Source: Saccharospirillum sp. (GTDB taxonomy: Bacteria; Pseudomonadota; Gammaproteobacteria; Pseudomonadales; Natronospirillaceae). Taken from it: 64,000 nt of DNA. Shown piece after piece: positions 1-8,398 of the stretch (position 1 is its first letter; every line of letters starts with the position of its first letter). The position numbers and the translations under genes were made by a program. The notes below the pieces were generated by a model. It had not been told where the DNA came from. It did no database searches and saw only the letters and a list, made by a program, of their open reading frames with translations. The stretch spans positions 372,001 through 436,000 of the forward strand of contig JAGYIL010000001.1 of NCBI GenBank assembly GCA_018402545.1, given 5' to 3'.

Positions 1-543
1 GGACGTTTTCGGGTCGAGTGAGGCGGTTGGTTCATCGGCCAGCAGAATCTCGGGCTCCTGCATCAGAGCGCGCACCACAGCAACCCGCTGGCGTTCACCA
101 CCGGAGAGCTGATCGGCCCGTTTGTTGGCGTAGTGCGCTATGCCCACGCGCTCCATCAGATTGAAGGCACGGTCAATATCGGTTTGCGGAAAGCGGCGGG
201 TCAGCGCCTGGAAAAACGACACATAACCGAGCCGCCCGGACAGGACGTTCTCCATTACCGTCAGCCGGTCGATCAGGTTGAACCCCTGAAACACCATGCC
301 GATGCGTCGGCGGGAATGGCGAAGTTCGCTGCCGCGAAGATTGACCAGTTCATGGCCGTTGAGCTTGATCGAACCCGAAGTCGGCTCGACCAGTCGGTTG
401 ATGCAGCGCAGCATGGTGCTCTTGCCCGCACCGGATGCACCGACTATCGACACAACGCTGCTGCCGTCGACGCTCAGATTAAGGCCTTTGAGCACCGGAT
501 CGTTGCGCCCATATCGTTTTACCAGGTTGGTGATTTCTAACAT
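1..543 (-). CDS. phnC: Phosphonate/phosphite ABC transporter ATP-binding protein PhnC (partial)
   Basis: This is the ATPase that would power import of phosphonate or phosphite together with the PhnD binding protein encoded just upstream. The start is the ATG at 541-543, giving [12 protein letters not shown]. Visible in order are a Walker A (GASGAGKST, about residues 36-44), a Q-loop ([10 protein letters not shown]), the ABC signature (LSGGERQRV) and a Walker B with D-loop ([13 protein letters not shown]). The reading frame then runs off the left edge, so the C-terminal H-loop and end are missing. The Q-loop region and the order phnD-phnC fit PhnC rather than a general amino-acid ATPase. A permease (phnE) would be expected beyond the window. 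Confidence 0.93.
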   Translation of the reverse strand, partial: MLEITNLVKRYGRNDPVLKGLNLSVDGSSVVSIVGASGAGKSTMLRCINRLVEPTSGSIKLNGHELVNLRGSELRHSRRRIGMVFQGFNLIDRLTVMENVLSGRLGYVSFFQALTRRFPQTDIDRAFNLMERVGIAHYANKRADQLSGGERQRVAVVRALMQEPEILLADEPTASLDPKTS

Positions 544-558
544 CTGTTTCACTCCCGA

Positions 559-589
559 CGGTGCCTCCAGCCCTTGGGCGGAGGCACCC
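559..589 (-). promoter_or_regulatory. Intercistronic stem-loop between phnD and phnC
   Basis: A 9-bp perfect inverted repeat (GGTGCCTCC at 560-568 and GGAGGCACC at 580-588, 11-nt loop) sits in the 63-bp space between phnD and phnC. There is no T-tract after it on the minus strand, so it is not a typical terminator. Similar hairpins after periplasmic-binding-protein genes are known to stabilise upstream mRNA and raise binding protein over ATPase levels; that role here is inference. Confidence 0.55.
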
Positions 590-606
590 GTTCTTATTTG
601 AAGCGC

Positions 607-1599
607 TTATTGAAGATTATCGCGGGTGTACTGCACACCATTGGAGGCCTGAATGGTGCGGATGACGCGCCAGTTATCCTTGTAGTTGATCGGGATAAAG
701 GTTTCGACACCTTCAAACTCTTCACCCAGCTCGGTACCGGCAAACTCGAACGTATAAAACGCTTCGCGTACTTTCTCGGCCAGATCCGGGTGCAGGTTGT
801 AGGCGTGGTTGTAGGAGGTGGTCGGGAAGCGGTCGGACTCCCAGATCAGGCGCACTTCATCTTCGTCATACATGCCCCGCGCCGCCATGCGTTCAACCAC
901 TTCAGAAGCCACAGGCGCCGCGTCGTAGTCTTTTGCAACGACACCGAGCATGGACTGGTCGTGGCTGCCGGAGAACGAAATTTCATAGTCTTCACCCGGT
1001 ACCACACCCAGCTCCGGGAACAGGGCCTGGGGTGCCTGGTTGCCGGAATTGGACGTTGGCGAAGTATGGGCGATACGCTTGCCTTTCAAGTCGGCCATTT
1101 CATGAATATCGGAATCAACGTGGGTGTACACCTGCAGTGAATACCCAAACTGCCCGGAGTCTGAGCCCATCAGCGCAAAGGGAACGGCGCCTGCCAGGTT
1201 AACCGCGAATGGCGTTGGCCCGGTGGAAAAACCAGCCACATGCAAACGCCCGCTGCGCATGGCTTCTACCTGGGCCGAGTTGGATTGCACGGCAAAAAAG
1301 CGCACATCCTTGCCGGTTACTTCCGCCAGGTGATCGATGAAGGGCTGCCAGATGTCGGAATAAATGGCCGGATCTTCAACCGGGGTGTAGGCGAAAATCA
1401 GCGTGTCGGGATCAACCCATTGTGATTCATCGGTGGGCAGGTCGGCCACCATATCACCGTCTGTATCGCAATACAGGGCGTCGAGTGCGCCACGTTCACA
1501 GTCGGCCAGTGCCTGGCTGCTAAGGCCTAGTAGCAGGGCAGAGGCCACTAATGTCGCCGTGGGTGACAGGCGGGTAAATACTTTTTTATGCAGACTCAT
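607..1599 (-). CDS. phnD: Phosphonate/phosphite ABC transporter substrate-binding protein PhnD
   Basis: The 330-residue protein is a periplasmic binding protein for phosphonates or phosphite. It has a signal peptide (MSLHKK followed by a hydrophobic stretch ending ALA near residue 32). The mature part has family features: a strand FAYTPVEDP, the stretch SGRLHVAGFSTGPTPFAVN, and the DLKGKRIAHTSPTSNSGNQAP segment that lines the anion site. The mature N-terminus carries a Cys-containing acidic insert (CERGALDALYCDTDGD) that could form a disulphide. It is the first gene of the phnD-phnC operon. Binding specificity (phosphonate versus phosphite) cannot be decided from sequence alone. Confidence 0.92.
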   Translation of the reverse strand: MSLHKKVFTRLSPTATLVASALLLGLSSQALADCERGALDALYCDTDGDMVADLPTDESQWVDPDTLIFAYTPVEDPAIYSDIWQPFIDHLAEVTGKDVRFFAVQSNSAQVEAMRSGRLHVAGFSTGPTPFAVNLAGAVPFALMGSDSGQFGYSLQVYTHVDSDIHEMADLKGKRIAHTSPTSNSGNQAPQALFPELGVVPGEDYEISFSGSHDQSMLGVVAKDYDAAPVASEVVERMAARGMYDEDEVRLIWESDRFPTTSYNHAYNLHPDLAEKVREAFYTFEFAGTELGEEFEGVETFIPINYKDNWRVIRTIQASNGVQYTRDNLQ

Positions 1600-1648
1600 G
1601 GTTGGTTCTCCATTGGGTGCGGTCCATGCTTAAAGGCTCCATGCCTTG

Positions 1649-1659
1649 AATTGAACATC
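1649..1659 (-). promoter_or_regulatory. Candidate operator, copy 1 (GATGTTCAATT)
   Basis: The minus strand reads GATGTTCAATT here, about 50 bp upstream of the phnD start codon. It repeats the core of the perfect palindrome at 1696-1711. It may be a binding half-site for the regulator of the phn operon; the regulator is unknown. Confidence 0.4.
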
Positions 1660-1695
1660 CTGAAAGGACCTGCCCCAGACGTTTGTTATTGTTAG

Positions 1696-1711
1696 ATGTT
1701 CAATTGAACAT
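1696..1711. promoter_or_regulatory. 16-bp perfect palindrome, candidate operator of phnD
   Basis: ATGTTCAATTGAACAT is a perfect 16-bp palindrome about 97 bp upstream of phnD. Its core recurs at 1649-1659 and 1824-1838. The symmetric form and the repetition upstream of a transporter operon fit a dimeric repressor or activator site. It does not match the Pho box consensus that I know. Confidence 0.5.
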
Positions 1712-1823
1712 TCATACTAACAGCAAACCCTTAATAGGCAAGGCTGAATGCCTCAAAAAAGTGCATCTCGGTGCTGGAGTGAGCGTAAGCTATTGAATTC
1801 TAACCGGATAATGAATGGCTGGA

Positions 1824-1838
1824 GATGTTCAATTGAAT
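1824..1838 (+). promoter_or_regulatory. Candidate operator, copy 3 (GATGTTCAATTGAAT)
   Basis: A third copy of the GATGTTCAATT core, with four of the five following palindrome bases kept, lies 225 bp upstream of phnD and 217 bp upstream of the VOC gene. With the two other copies it suggests one regulator acting over the divergent region. Confidence 0.4.
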
Positions 1839-2055
1839 GATCGGGTGCAATCTGGTGTAACCGTAAATCGGAGTACTGCAAGGTTTCACCAAGCAGGGCG
1901 TGTCGCCCGTTCCCGCCCGGTTTCAGGGGTAACGTTCGGCTGTTCGACGGTTTATGAAGGTGCTTTAATTTATTGGTTACCATCTGTCGAAATCGTTCGT
2001 TGCCGCCCGACTACACAAGCTAGCATTCCATTAACAGCGTTCCAGGAGACGGACC

Positions 2056-2463
2056 ATGACTAAAATGATTTTCGTGAACCTGCCGGTGACTGATCTCGAT
2101 AGGTCGAAGGCTTTTTACACGGCCCTTGGCTTCGAGAATAACCCCCAATTCACCGACGAGACAGCCGCCTGTATGGTGTTTAGCGAGGCGATCAATGTCA
2201 TGCTGCTGACGCATGCCAAGTGGCAGGAGTTCACCAGCCGCCCGATCCCCCCGTCGACCTCCAGCGAGGTGATGCTTGCCCTGTCCTGCGACACTCGTGA
2301 GGCCGTGGATGCCATGAACGACGCCGCCGTTGCACACCATGGCACAGCGGATATTAATCCGACTCAGGATCACGGTTTTATGTACAGCCGCAGTCTGGCG
2401 GACCCCGACGGCCACGTCTGGGAGCCCATGTGGATGGACATGTCGGCAATGCCTGCAGAATAG
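2056..2463 (+). CDS. VOC-superfamily (glyoxalase/bleomycin-resistance-like) protein
   Basis: This 135-residue protein has one vicinal-oxygen-chelate unit pair. The N-terminal strand-helix FVNLPVTDLDRSKAFYTALGF and the C-terminal ADPDGHVWEPMWMD block are typical of the family. The glutamate in HVWEP is the usual C-terminal metal ligand. The substrate is unknown; members include dioxygenases, isomerases and drug-binding proteins. The start ATG at 2056 is preceded by GGAGACGG. It stands alone, ending at a shared hairpin with the convergent cheB-cheR gene. Confidence 0.85.
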   Translation: MTKMIFVNLPVTDLDRSKAFYTALGFENNPQFTDETAACMVFSEAINVMLLTHAKWQEFTSRPIPPSTSSEVMLALSCDTREAVDAMNDAAVAHHGTADINPTQDHGFMYSRSLADPDGHVWEPMWMDMSAMPAE

Positions 2464-2483
2464 TCAGACAAAGGGGTTTTAAA

Positions 2484-2514
2484 CCGCAGTCACGGGAATG
2501 CGAGGTGACTGCGG
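2484..2514. terminator. Stem-loop terminator between convergent genes
   Basis: A 10-bp perfect stem (CCGCAGTCAC at 2484-2493, GTGACTGCGG at 2505-2514) lies between the stop of the VOC gene and the stop of the CheB-CheR gene. On the minus strand it is followed by TTTAAAA, so it most likely ends transcription of the CheB-CheR gene. Confidence 0.55.
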
Positions 2515-2534
2515 GTAGGTCTGCCCCGAAGGAT

Positions 2535-5105
2535 TCAGGATTTCAAATCCTGGCGCAGGGCCTGCTCCAGCTCTTTGGTTTCGGTAATGTCGAGCAGGGT
2601 GATGACGACGCCGTCGATGACGTTGTCGAGGCGGCGATAGGGCATGATTCTGACCGTGAACCAGCGGCCATCGGTGCTGGAAATTTGTTTCTCGGAATAG
2701 ACCAGTGTGTTCAGCGTTGAATGGGCATCGTCGTTCAGGTCCGGGTAGTTGAGGGTGGTGGTCAGGTCGCTGAGCGGGCGGCCGATGTCGCTGTCGCGAA
2801 TGCTGATGATCTTTGAGGCGCGGTCGGTAAAGCGACGCAGGTTGAGGTTCTGGTCGAGAAACAGAATGGCAATTTCAATGCTGTTGAGCAGGTTTTTCAT
2901 GTCGCTCTGCGCCAGGGCGAGGTCGTCGAGCTTGGTCTGCATTTCGGCATTGATGGTTTGCAGCTCTTCGTTCATAGACTGCATTTCTTCTTTTGAGGTT
3001 GTCAGTTCCTCGTTGGTGGATTGCAGTTCTTCATTGGTCGATTGCAGTTCCTCATTGGCCGATTGCAATTCTTCGCGAGAGGCCCGGTTTTCTTCACGCA
3101 GCGTCTGAATTTCATCCTGGCATTGCTGCAGTTCTTCGGCATGAACTTGCTGAGTGGCTGATTTTGGCGAGCGTTTGCCGGCTTTACTGGTCTTCACCGG
3201 GGCGACGTCCCTGAACACGATCATGCTCATGCCGCGCAACGCGTTGGGCTCTCGCAGTGTCTGTACGGTGACATCCACATTTTGCAGGGCACCGCCCGGC
3301 AATTGCACCTGCAGTTCATGCAGATGCAGCGGTTCGCTTTGTTCAGTTACCTGCCGCAATGCACTGGCGATTGGGGCGCGCAAACCATCGCGCACCATGG
3401 CGTGAAAGTTCCAGTTGGCTTTACCGGCGGCCGGTTCCAGATACTTGCCCGTGCGCCCGCTGATGTAAACGATGTCACCCTCATCGCTGACCACGACGGC
3501 GGCCGGGGAGTAGACCTGCAAGAGTACCTGGTCGGCCGCGGTTTGCAGATTGTCGGTGGCCGGAGGGGGGGTGTTGCTGGGTGGCACGGGAAGCTCCTTG
3601 GCGATCCGGGTTAGGGGAGGAAACGACTTTACCGGTAATCGGGTGTCGCTGTCCTGCGAATTCTCCTGGCGTTGGTAGAGACGCAGTTTCGATTGAATGG
3701 GGGCAAACAATTGGGTGTAACGTCCAACCGTTTCTGAACTGCCCAGCAACAATACACCGTTATTGCGCAGGCTGTAATGAAACAGTGGAATCAGCTTGCG
3801 TTGCAGGCTCTGGTCGAAGTAAATCAGCAGATTGCGACAGGAGATCAGATCGAGGCGGGTGAACGGCGGGTCGAGTACCACATCCTGCTGGGCAAAGAGG
3901 ACCCGGTCGCGCAGCTCGCTGTTGATCCGGTAGCCGTCGTCCTGTGCGGTGAAAAATCGGGTCAGGCGCTGCGGTGACACGCAGGTACTGATGTCGGCCG
4001 GGTAGAAGCCGCGGCGAGCAGTGGCTATGGCGTCCGGACTCAGGTCGGAGGCGAATATTTGCAGGGTAACGTTGTGTGGGCGAGGCAGGTCGTCGAGCGC
4101 TTCGAGAAACGTGATTGCCAGGGAGTAGGCTTCTTCGCCGGTTGAGCAACCCACTACCCAGGCACGCAGGTTGGCCTCTCGGTCGGGGTGTGCCAGCAGG
4201 TCTGGCAGTGTGTGGTCTGCCAGGTGTTGCCATACGGGTGCATCCCGAAAAAAACTGGTCACCCCGATCAGCACTTCCTTGAACAGCAGGTCGATTTCCT
4301 GCGGGTTGTTCTGCAGAAAATCGGCGTAATGCGGCAGTGAGTCGATGCTGTGTATCGCCATGCGCCGTTCGATTCGACGGTTCAGGGTGCTGGGCTTGTA
4401 GAGTGAGAAGTCATGCCGGGTGCGCCGCTGCAACAGATGCAAAATGCGTTTTAGCGGGGTAGAGGCCACCTGGGTTTCCTGCGGCGGCTCGCGAGGTGAA
4501 ACCGGGTCGGGCATGTGTTCAATACACGATCGGATGCGGGCGGGCAGATCTTCGGGTGGCGCAACGATATCGGCACAGTGTGCAGCAATGGCGCTGTTGG
4601 GCATGGCGTCAGACTGAGCGGTATCGGGTTGTTGCACGGCAGTGAGGCCACCGACGGCTTTAATCGCCTGCAAGCCCAGGGTGCCGTCTGAGCCCATGCC
4701 CGAGAGCACCACGCCGACGGCTTTGTCGCCACAGGCGCTGGCCAGTGACGAAAACAGTACGTTGATCGGCAGTCGCATGCCTCTGGGCTCTGCAGGGGGG
4801 GCCAGGTGCAGGGCGCCGTCGACAACGCTGAGTTCGGTATTGGGGGGAATGACATACACACAATCAGGTTCGATGCGTTTGCCCTGGGTGGCTTCCTCGA
4901 CTGACATCGGAGTCGCGCGTTGCAGCAGTTCCGACAGCATCGCTTTGTGGTTGGGGTCGAGATGCTGAACCACGATGTACGCCATCTGGCTGTTTGGCTG
5001 AATGTGCGCCAGCAATTGCTCCAACGGAGCCAGACCCCCGGCAGAGGCGCCTATGCCCATGATACGCAGGGTCACTGATCCATCAGTGGCGTGAGCGGAA
5101 ACCAT
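2535..5105 (-). CDS. CheB methylesterase - CheR methyltransferase - PAS fusion protein
   Basis: The 856-residue cytoplasmic protein fuses two chemotaxis adaptation enzymes. Residues 12-195 are a CheB methylesterase without a receiver domain; the catalytic Ser21 (GIGASAGG), His48 (VVQHLDPNH) and the Asp in LSGMGSDGTLG are present. Residues 210-475 are CheR, with the SAM motif VVGCSTGEEAYSLA and the RNLLIYF block. A PAS-like segment follows at 520-630. A coiled coil with repeated ELQSTNEELQS units spans 650-715 and a second PAS domain spans 725-850. Many relatives carry a histidine kinase at the C-terminus; this one stops at DITETKELEQALRQ. It is 30 bp downstream of a PAS protein gene, so the two are probably co-transcribed. 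Confidence 0.93.
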   Translation of the reverse strand: MVSAHATDGSVTLRIMGIGASAGGLAPLEQLLAHIQPNSQMAYIVVQHLDPNHKAMLSELLQRATPMSVEEATQGKRIEPDCVYVIPPNTELSVVDGALHLAPPAEPRGMRLPINVLFSSLASACGDKAVGVVLSGMGSDGTLGLQAIKAVGGLTAVQQPDTAQSDAMPNSAIAAHCADIVAPPEDLPARIRSCIEHMPDPVSPREPPQETQVASTPLKRILHLLQRRTRHDFSLYKPSTLNRRIERRMAIHSIDSLPHYADFLQNNPQEIDLLFKEVLIGVTSFFRDAPVWQHLADHTLPDLLAHPDREANLRAWVVGCSTGEEAYSLAITFLEALDDLPRPHNVTLQIFASDLSPDAIATARRGFYPADISTCVSPQRLTRFFTAQDDGYRINSELRDRVLFAQQDVVLDPPFTRLDLISCRNLLIYFDQSLQRKLIPLFHYSLRNNGVLLLGSSETVGRYTQLFAPIQSKLRLYQRQENSQDSDTRLPVKSFPPLTRIAKELPVPPSNTPPPATDNLQTAADQVLLQVYSPAAVVVSDEGDIVYISGRTGKYLEPAAGKANWNFHAMVRDGLRAPIASALRQVTEQSEPLHLHELQVQLPGGALQNVDVTVQTLREPNALRGMSMIVFRDVAPVKTSKAGKRSPKSATQQVHAEELQQCQDEIQTLREENRASREELQSANEELQSTNEELQSTNEELTTSKEEMQSMNEELQTINAEMQTKLDDLALAQSDMKNLLNSIEIAILFLDQNLNLRRFTDRASKIISIRDSDIGRPLSDLTTTLNYPDLNDDAHSTLNTLVYSEKQISSTDGRWFTVRIMPYRRLDNVIDGVVITLLDITETKELEQALRQDLKS

Positions 5106-5135
5106 GCCGTCATCTTGTTGCTGTCAACCATGAGG

Positions 5136-5738
5136 CTACTGCGCATTTCCAGGCTCGTAACAGACCAGCAGCAGTTGCTCGCGCTCGGGCCCGGGGGTTG
5201 CCTGGAACTGCAACTGACGCGGCGGCTGTGTATCTCTGCCGGTTTCAGCCAGGCAGCTGCCGCGGCTTCCGTCTCTGGCAACTGTGGCGAGTAAGCTCAG
5301 CAGTTTTGGCAGGTCTCGCGGGTTTAGAAAGGCGTCGAGGTGCTGACCTTCCAGATGCGCCCTGGGCACGCCAAACAATTCTGCAGCGGCAATATTGCCA
5401 TGAATGACGCAGCTTTCCGGGTCTACCACACAGTAGGCGAAGGGCGCACATTCGTAGAGGGTTTCATAAAGCCCGAGATCGTCGGCCAGGGTTTGTTCGT
5501 TAGCGGCGATCTCTTCATGTTGCAGATCAAGCTCCACCTGGTGAACCTGCAGTTCGTGCAGAAACTTGAGGGCATCGTCTGCTTTCTCCGGGTTACTGGA
5601 TAGGCGATGCAGCAGGCGCAGGGCATCGACACCCATGGTGCCGTGGCCACCACTGGGTGACGTGCCCGCCCGCAACTGGGCTTCAGCCTTGTCGCGCAGC
5701 TTTTTGTAGATACTGGGTTGATCAATGGGTGTGGACAT
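5136..5738 (-). CDS. PAS-domain protein, partner of the CheB-CheR fusion
   Basis: The 200-residue soluble protein has an N-terminal helical part with a heptad-like stretch (DALKFLHELQVHQVELDLQ, also seen in CheB-CheR partners). A single PAS domain follows (ETLYECAPFAYCVVDPES through FGVPRAHLEGQHLDAFL). No output domain is recognised. I start at ATG 5738 (MSTPIDQ) because AGGAG lies six bases before it; an in-frame ATG at 5753 would contain that site. It is the first gene of a two-gene operon with the CheB-CheR fusion and probably supplies a sensory input to it. Confidence 0.8.
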   Translation of the reverse strand: MSTPIDQPSIYKKLRDKAEAQLRAGTSPSGGHGTMGVDALRLLHRLSSNPEKADDALKFLHELQVHQVELDLQHEEIAANEQTLADDLGLYETLYECAPFAYCVVDPESCVIHGNIAAAELFGVPRAHLEGQHLDAFLNPRDLPKLLSLLATVARDGSRGSCLAETGRDTQPPRQLQFQATPGPEREQLLLVCYEPGNAQ

Positions 5739-5851
5739 GCGTGCTCCTGGCATTTCCCCGGGTTCAGTTACTCATAGTACCTGAATGCGAGATGGATTAA
5801 TGTGGCGATCTTTTGCAACGGTCAACGATCAAATTTAACGGCGCCGCCGGC

Positions 5852-6709
5852 TCAGAAAAGCGGTGCGCTGCTGGCCTGTTGCCTTGACCGGTCGGGCTGG
5901 CGTTCGATGATTTCATCGGTGTATACCTTGAACGATTGCAGCACGTTCGGCCCGAACGAGGTACTGATGGCAACGTCGGCCGCATCGCGACCGCGGGCAA
6001 TCAGAATGCGGCCAATGCGACGTTCATTGTTGCGCGGGTCGAATATGTACCACTGGCCATCGAGCCAGGCTTCGAACCAGGCTGCGAAGTCCATCTCACC
6101 ATAGGGCGGGGGAATGCCGATATCGCTCAGGTAGCCGGTGCAATAGCGGGCGGGAATGTTCATGCTGCGACACAGAGCAATGGCCAGATGGGAAAAATCG
6201 CGGCACACCCCCTGTTTCTCCTGCATGGCTTCCAGTGCTGTTCTGGTAGGGCGCGCATGGTGGTAACCAAACTCAATATGATGGTGCACAAAGTCGCAGA
6301 TCGCCTGGACCCTGTCCCAGCCCGTGGTGTAATGGCCACACACTCGCCAGGCGGTATCGGCGAGCGGGTCGGTTTCGCAATAGCGACTGCCGAGCAGGTA
6401 GAGCAATACCTCGTCCGGCAGGTCTTCGACCGGAGACTGCTGTGCGGCGGGGTTCATGGTATCGGCCAAGCCGCTGTCGTCGATGACGGCATTGGCGGAT
6501 AGACGCAGAATGCCACTTGGGGCCACGAGGCGTGTACAACGGTTGCCATAGCTGTCGACATAATCGACAAGCGGGATGGGCGGTTTTGCTGCAATATCGT
6601 CGGGCTCGGCCAGGTCCGGGACGCGGCTGGCGTGCACTCTCAGTGAGAGGATCATCGGCGTCGGTTGCGGGCAGTTGAATTCCAGTTCGTAGCCAATGCG
6701 GATCTTCAT
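5852..6709 (-). CDS. Transglutaminase-like cysteine protease family protein (catalytic His apparently replaced)
   Basis: The 285-residue protein has an N-terminal beta-rich domain (residues 1-90) and a transglutaminase-like core (125-245). The nucleophile is Cys169 in KQGVCRDFSHLA and the acid is Asp224 in WYIFDPRNN. At the position where DxHAW normally supplies the catalytic His, the sequence reads DFAAW (Ala209). The block RIGRILIARGRDAADVA is typical of the bacterial family near peptide-metabolism genes. Start chosen at 6709 (MKIRIGYELEF) with AAGG upstream; an upstream ATG at 6742 adds a non-conserved tail. It may be inactive or use another base. Confidence 0.8.
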   Translation of the reverse strand: MKIRIGYELEFNCPQPTPMILSLRVHASRVPDLAEPDDIAAKPPIPLVDYVDSYGNRCTRLVAPSGILRLSANAVIDDSGLADTMNPAAQQSPVEDLPDEVLLYLLGSRYCETDPLADTAWRVCGHYTTGWDRVQAICDFVHHHIEFGYHHARPTRTALEAMQEKQGVCRDFSHLAIALCRSMNIPARYCTGYLSDIGIPPPYGEMDFAAWFEAWLDGQWYIFDPRNNERRIGRILIARGRDAADVAISTSFGPNVLQSFKVYTDEIIERQPDRSRQQASSAPLF

Positions 6710-6995
6710 GGTAAAAGCCTTGTGCTGTCGCGTTCCCGCCATGCCGGGTGTTAGCCGGGCGATGGGTCACTGAACGGCGATGGTGGTTGAATCTCCAATA
6801 GCCCAGTATGCGCTTCCAGAGCGGGTTACTCTGTTCGATAAACCACAAAGCCATCCGGGTGATGCACCGGTATGAGGCGTAGCGAACGGAAACCGGCCCG
6901 GTTTCCCGCTAATCTGGGCAAGCGTGACGGGTACACTGGCTGACCCAAGTGTTGCCATCCCCCACTTTTCATTTGCCCGATACGGAAAACGAACC

Positions 6996-8306
6996 ATGTC
7001 TGCTTCGCTCTGGTTTCTGCTGGTTGGCGGCTTGATGCTGGCGCGGGGGTTAACGGCTACCGTGCTGGAACGCTCGCCCATTACGCCGGCCATGTTCTAT
7101 CTGGCGCTAGGAATGCTGCTCGGCCCAACGGTATTAAATGTATTTCACTTCAATCCGCTTGAGGAATCGGCCTTACTGGAAATACTCACCGAAGTCGTGG
7201 TGCTGATTTCGCTGTTCTCCGCCGGTGTAAAAATGCCGGTGCCGTTCACGCTCTCCAGTTGGCGTGCGCCGGTGATGCTGGCGTCGGTATCGATGATTAT
7301 CAGTGTCGGTATGGTCGCGGCTTTTACCTATTATGTGTTTGGTTTTCCGCTGGGGGTTGGCATCCTGCTGGGTGCCATTCTTGCGCCGACCGACCCGGTG
7401 CTGGCGACTGATGTTCAGACCCGCCACCCCGGCGATCGTGATCCGCTGCGTTTTACGCTGACCAGCGAAGCGGGCATGAACGATGGCAGTGCCTTTCCGT
7501 TTGTGATGCTTGGGCTGGGCATGCTGGGTCTGCACGATCTGGGTGAATTCAATCTGCGTTGGGTATTGGTCGATGTGGTGTGGGCAACAGCAGCGGGAAT
7601 TGCCATCGGGGTGGTGTGTGGCGGTGTTCTGGCCCGGGTCGCCTTTAAACTGCGCGAATTGCCGCCGCGCCATAACCTGATGGATAACTTCCTGGGTATG
7701 GGGCTGATCGGAGTGGCCTATGGCCTGAGTCTGCTCGTGGGTGCCTGGGGGTTTCTGGCGGTTTTTTTCGCAGCGGTGAGCTTGCGCAACACCGAGCTCA
7801 CACTGGCCAGCCCCCGTGCACGCCCGCCCAAACCGGACCTGACGTTAATTGAACCGGAAGCACAAACCAGTGACCCCTATGACGAGCCGCCACCGTCCGT
7901 CAGTGGTGGGTCACTGTTGTTCAAGGAGCAACTGGAGCGCCTCTCGGAAATGGTGCTGGTGTTGTTGATCGGTGGCACGTTGTTTCTCGACTCCTGGAGT
8001 TTGCGTTCGGTCTTGCTGGCCTTGTTTGTGTTTGTGGTCATCCGCCCGGTGAGCGTTTACGTCGGCTTGCTGGGTACGAAAACCTCCCGGCCTCTGCGTG
8101 CCATGGTGGGGTGGTTCGGCGTTCGTGGCATTGGCTCCCTGTACTACCTGATGTATGCGATTCAGCACGGCCTGCCCGAAGTAATCGCGCTGGAGCTGGT
8201 TGGCCTGACGCTAATTGTGGTGACCATGTCCATCGTCCTGCACGGCCTCAGCGTCAAACCTCTGATGGAGCGTTTCAAGCAGGATGATGACCCGCCGGAT
8301 GCCTGA
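6996..8306 (+). CDS. Cation:proton antiporter, CPA1/NhaP type
   Basis: The 436-residue polytopic membrane protein has about 12 hydrophobic segments. Hallmarks are APTDPVLATDVQ in the mid-membrane region and the GMNDGSAFPFV motif with the ion-binding Asn-Asp pair. A hydrophilic loop (ASPRARPPKPDLTLIEPE and on, about residues 267-305) splits the protein before the last five segments. It should exchange Na+ (or K+) for H+. I start at ATG 6996 (MSASLWFLL) because the upstream in-frame extension is polar and unlike a membrane start. It is a single-gene unit. Confidence 0.87.
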   Translation: MSASLWFLLVGGLMLARGLTATVLERSPITPAMFYLALGMLLGPTVLNVFHFNPLEESALLEILTEVVVLISLFSAGVKMPVPFTLSSWRAPVMLASVSMIISVGMVAAFTYYVFGFPLGVGILLGAILAPTDPVLATDVQTRHPGDRDPLRFTLTSEAGMNDGSAFPFVMLGLGMLGLHDLGEFNLRWVLVDVVWATAAGIAIGVVCGGVLARVAFKLRELPPRHNLMDNFLGMGLIGVAYGLSLLVGAWGFLAVFFAAVSLRNTELTLASPRARPPKPDLTLIEPEAQTSDPYDEPPPSVSGGSLLFKEQLERLSEMVLVLLIGGTLFLDSWSLRSVLLALFVFVVIRPVSVYVGLLGTKTSRPLRAMVGWFGVRGIGSLYYLMYAIQHGLPEVIALELVGLTLIVVTMSIVLHGLSVKPLMERFKQDDDPPDA

Positions 8307-8342
8307 GCAGCGTTGTACTCTCTAGGGTAGGGAGTTGTAAGG

Positions 8343-8366
8343 CGTTATATATGGCTATATATTTCG
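8343..8366 (+). promoter_or_regulatory. ModE-type operator upstream of modA
   Basis: The sequence CGTTATATATGGCTATATAT followed by TTCG has the CGTTATAT...ATATA arrangement of ModE operators known from Escherichia coli. It ends 33 bp before the modA start. A ModE-like protein is encoded at the other end of the operon, which supports molybdate-dependent repression. Confidence 0.65.
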
Positions 8367-8398
8367 GTGGCATAAGCCCTAACGTCAGGAAGCCTACC

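Larger units (their letters stand above)
1600..2055. other. Intergenic region phnD / VOC gene with no supported gene
   Basis: This 456-bp gap lies between divergently oriented phnD and the VOC gene. It carries the three copies of the GATGTTCAATT motif described separately and A/T-rich stretches suitable for promoters. A 76-codon frame on the minus strand at 1753-1983 has no ribosome-binding site and no recognisable protein, so I do not call it. Confidence 0.6.

Noticed and set aside
1753-1983. A 76-codon minus-strand frame upstream of phnD
   Set aside because: No ribosome-binding site, no domain, and it runs through the operator-like palindromes.
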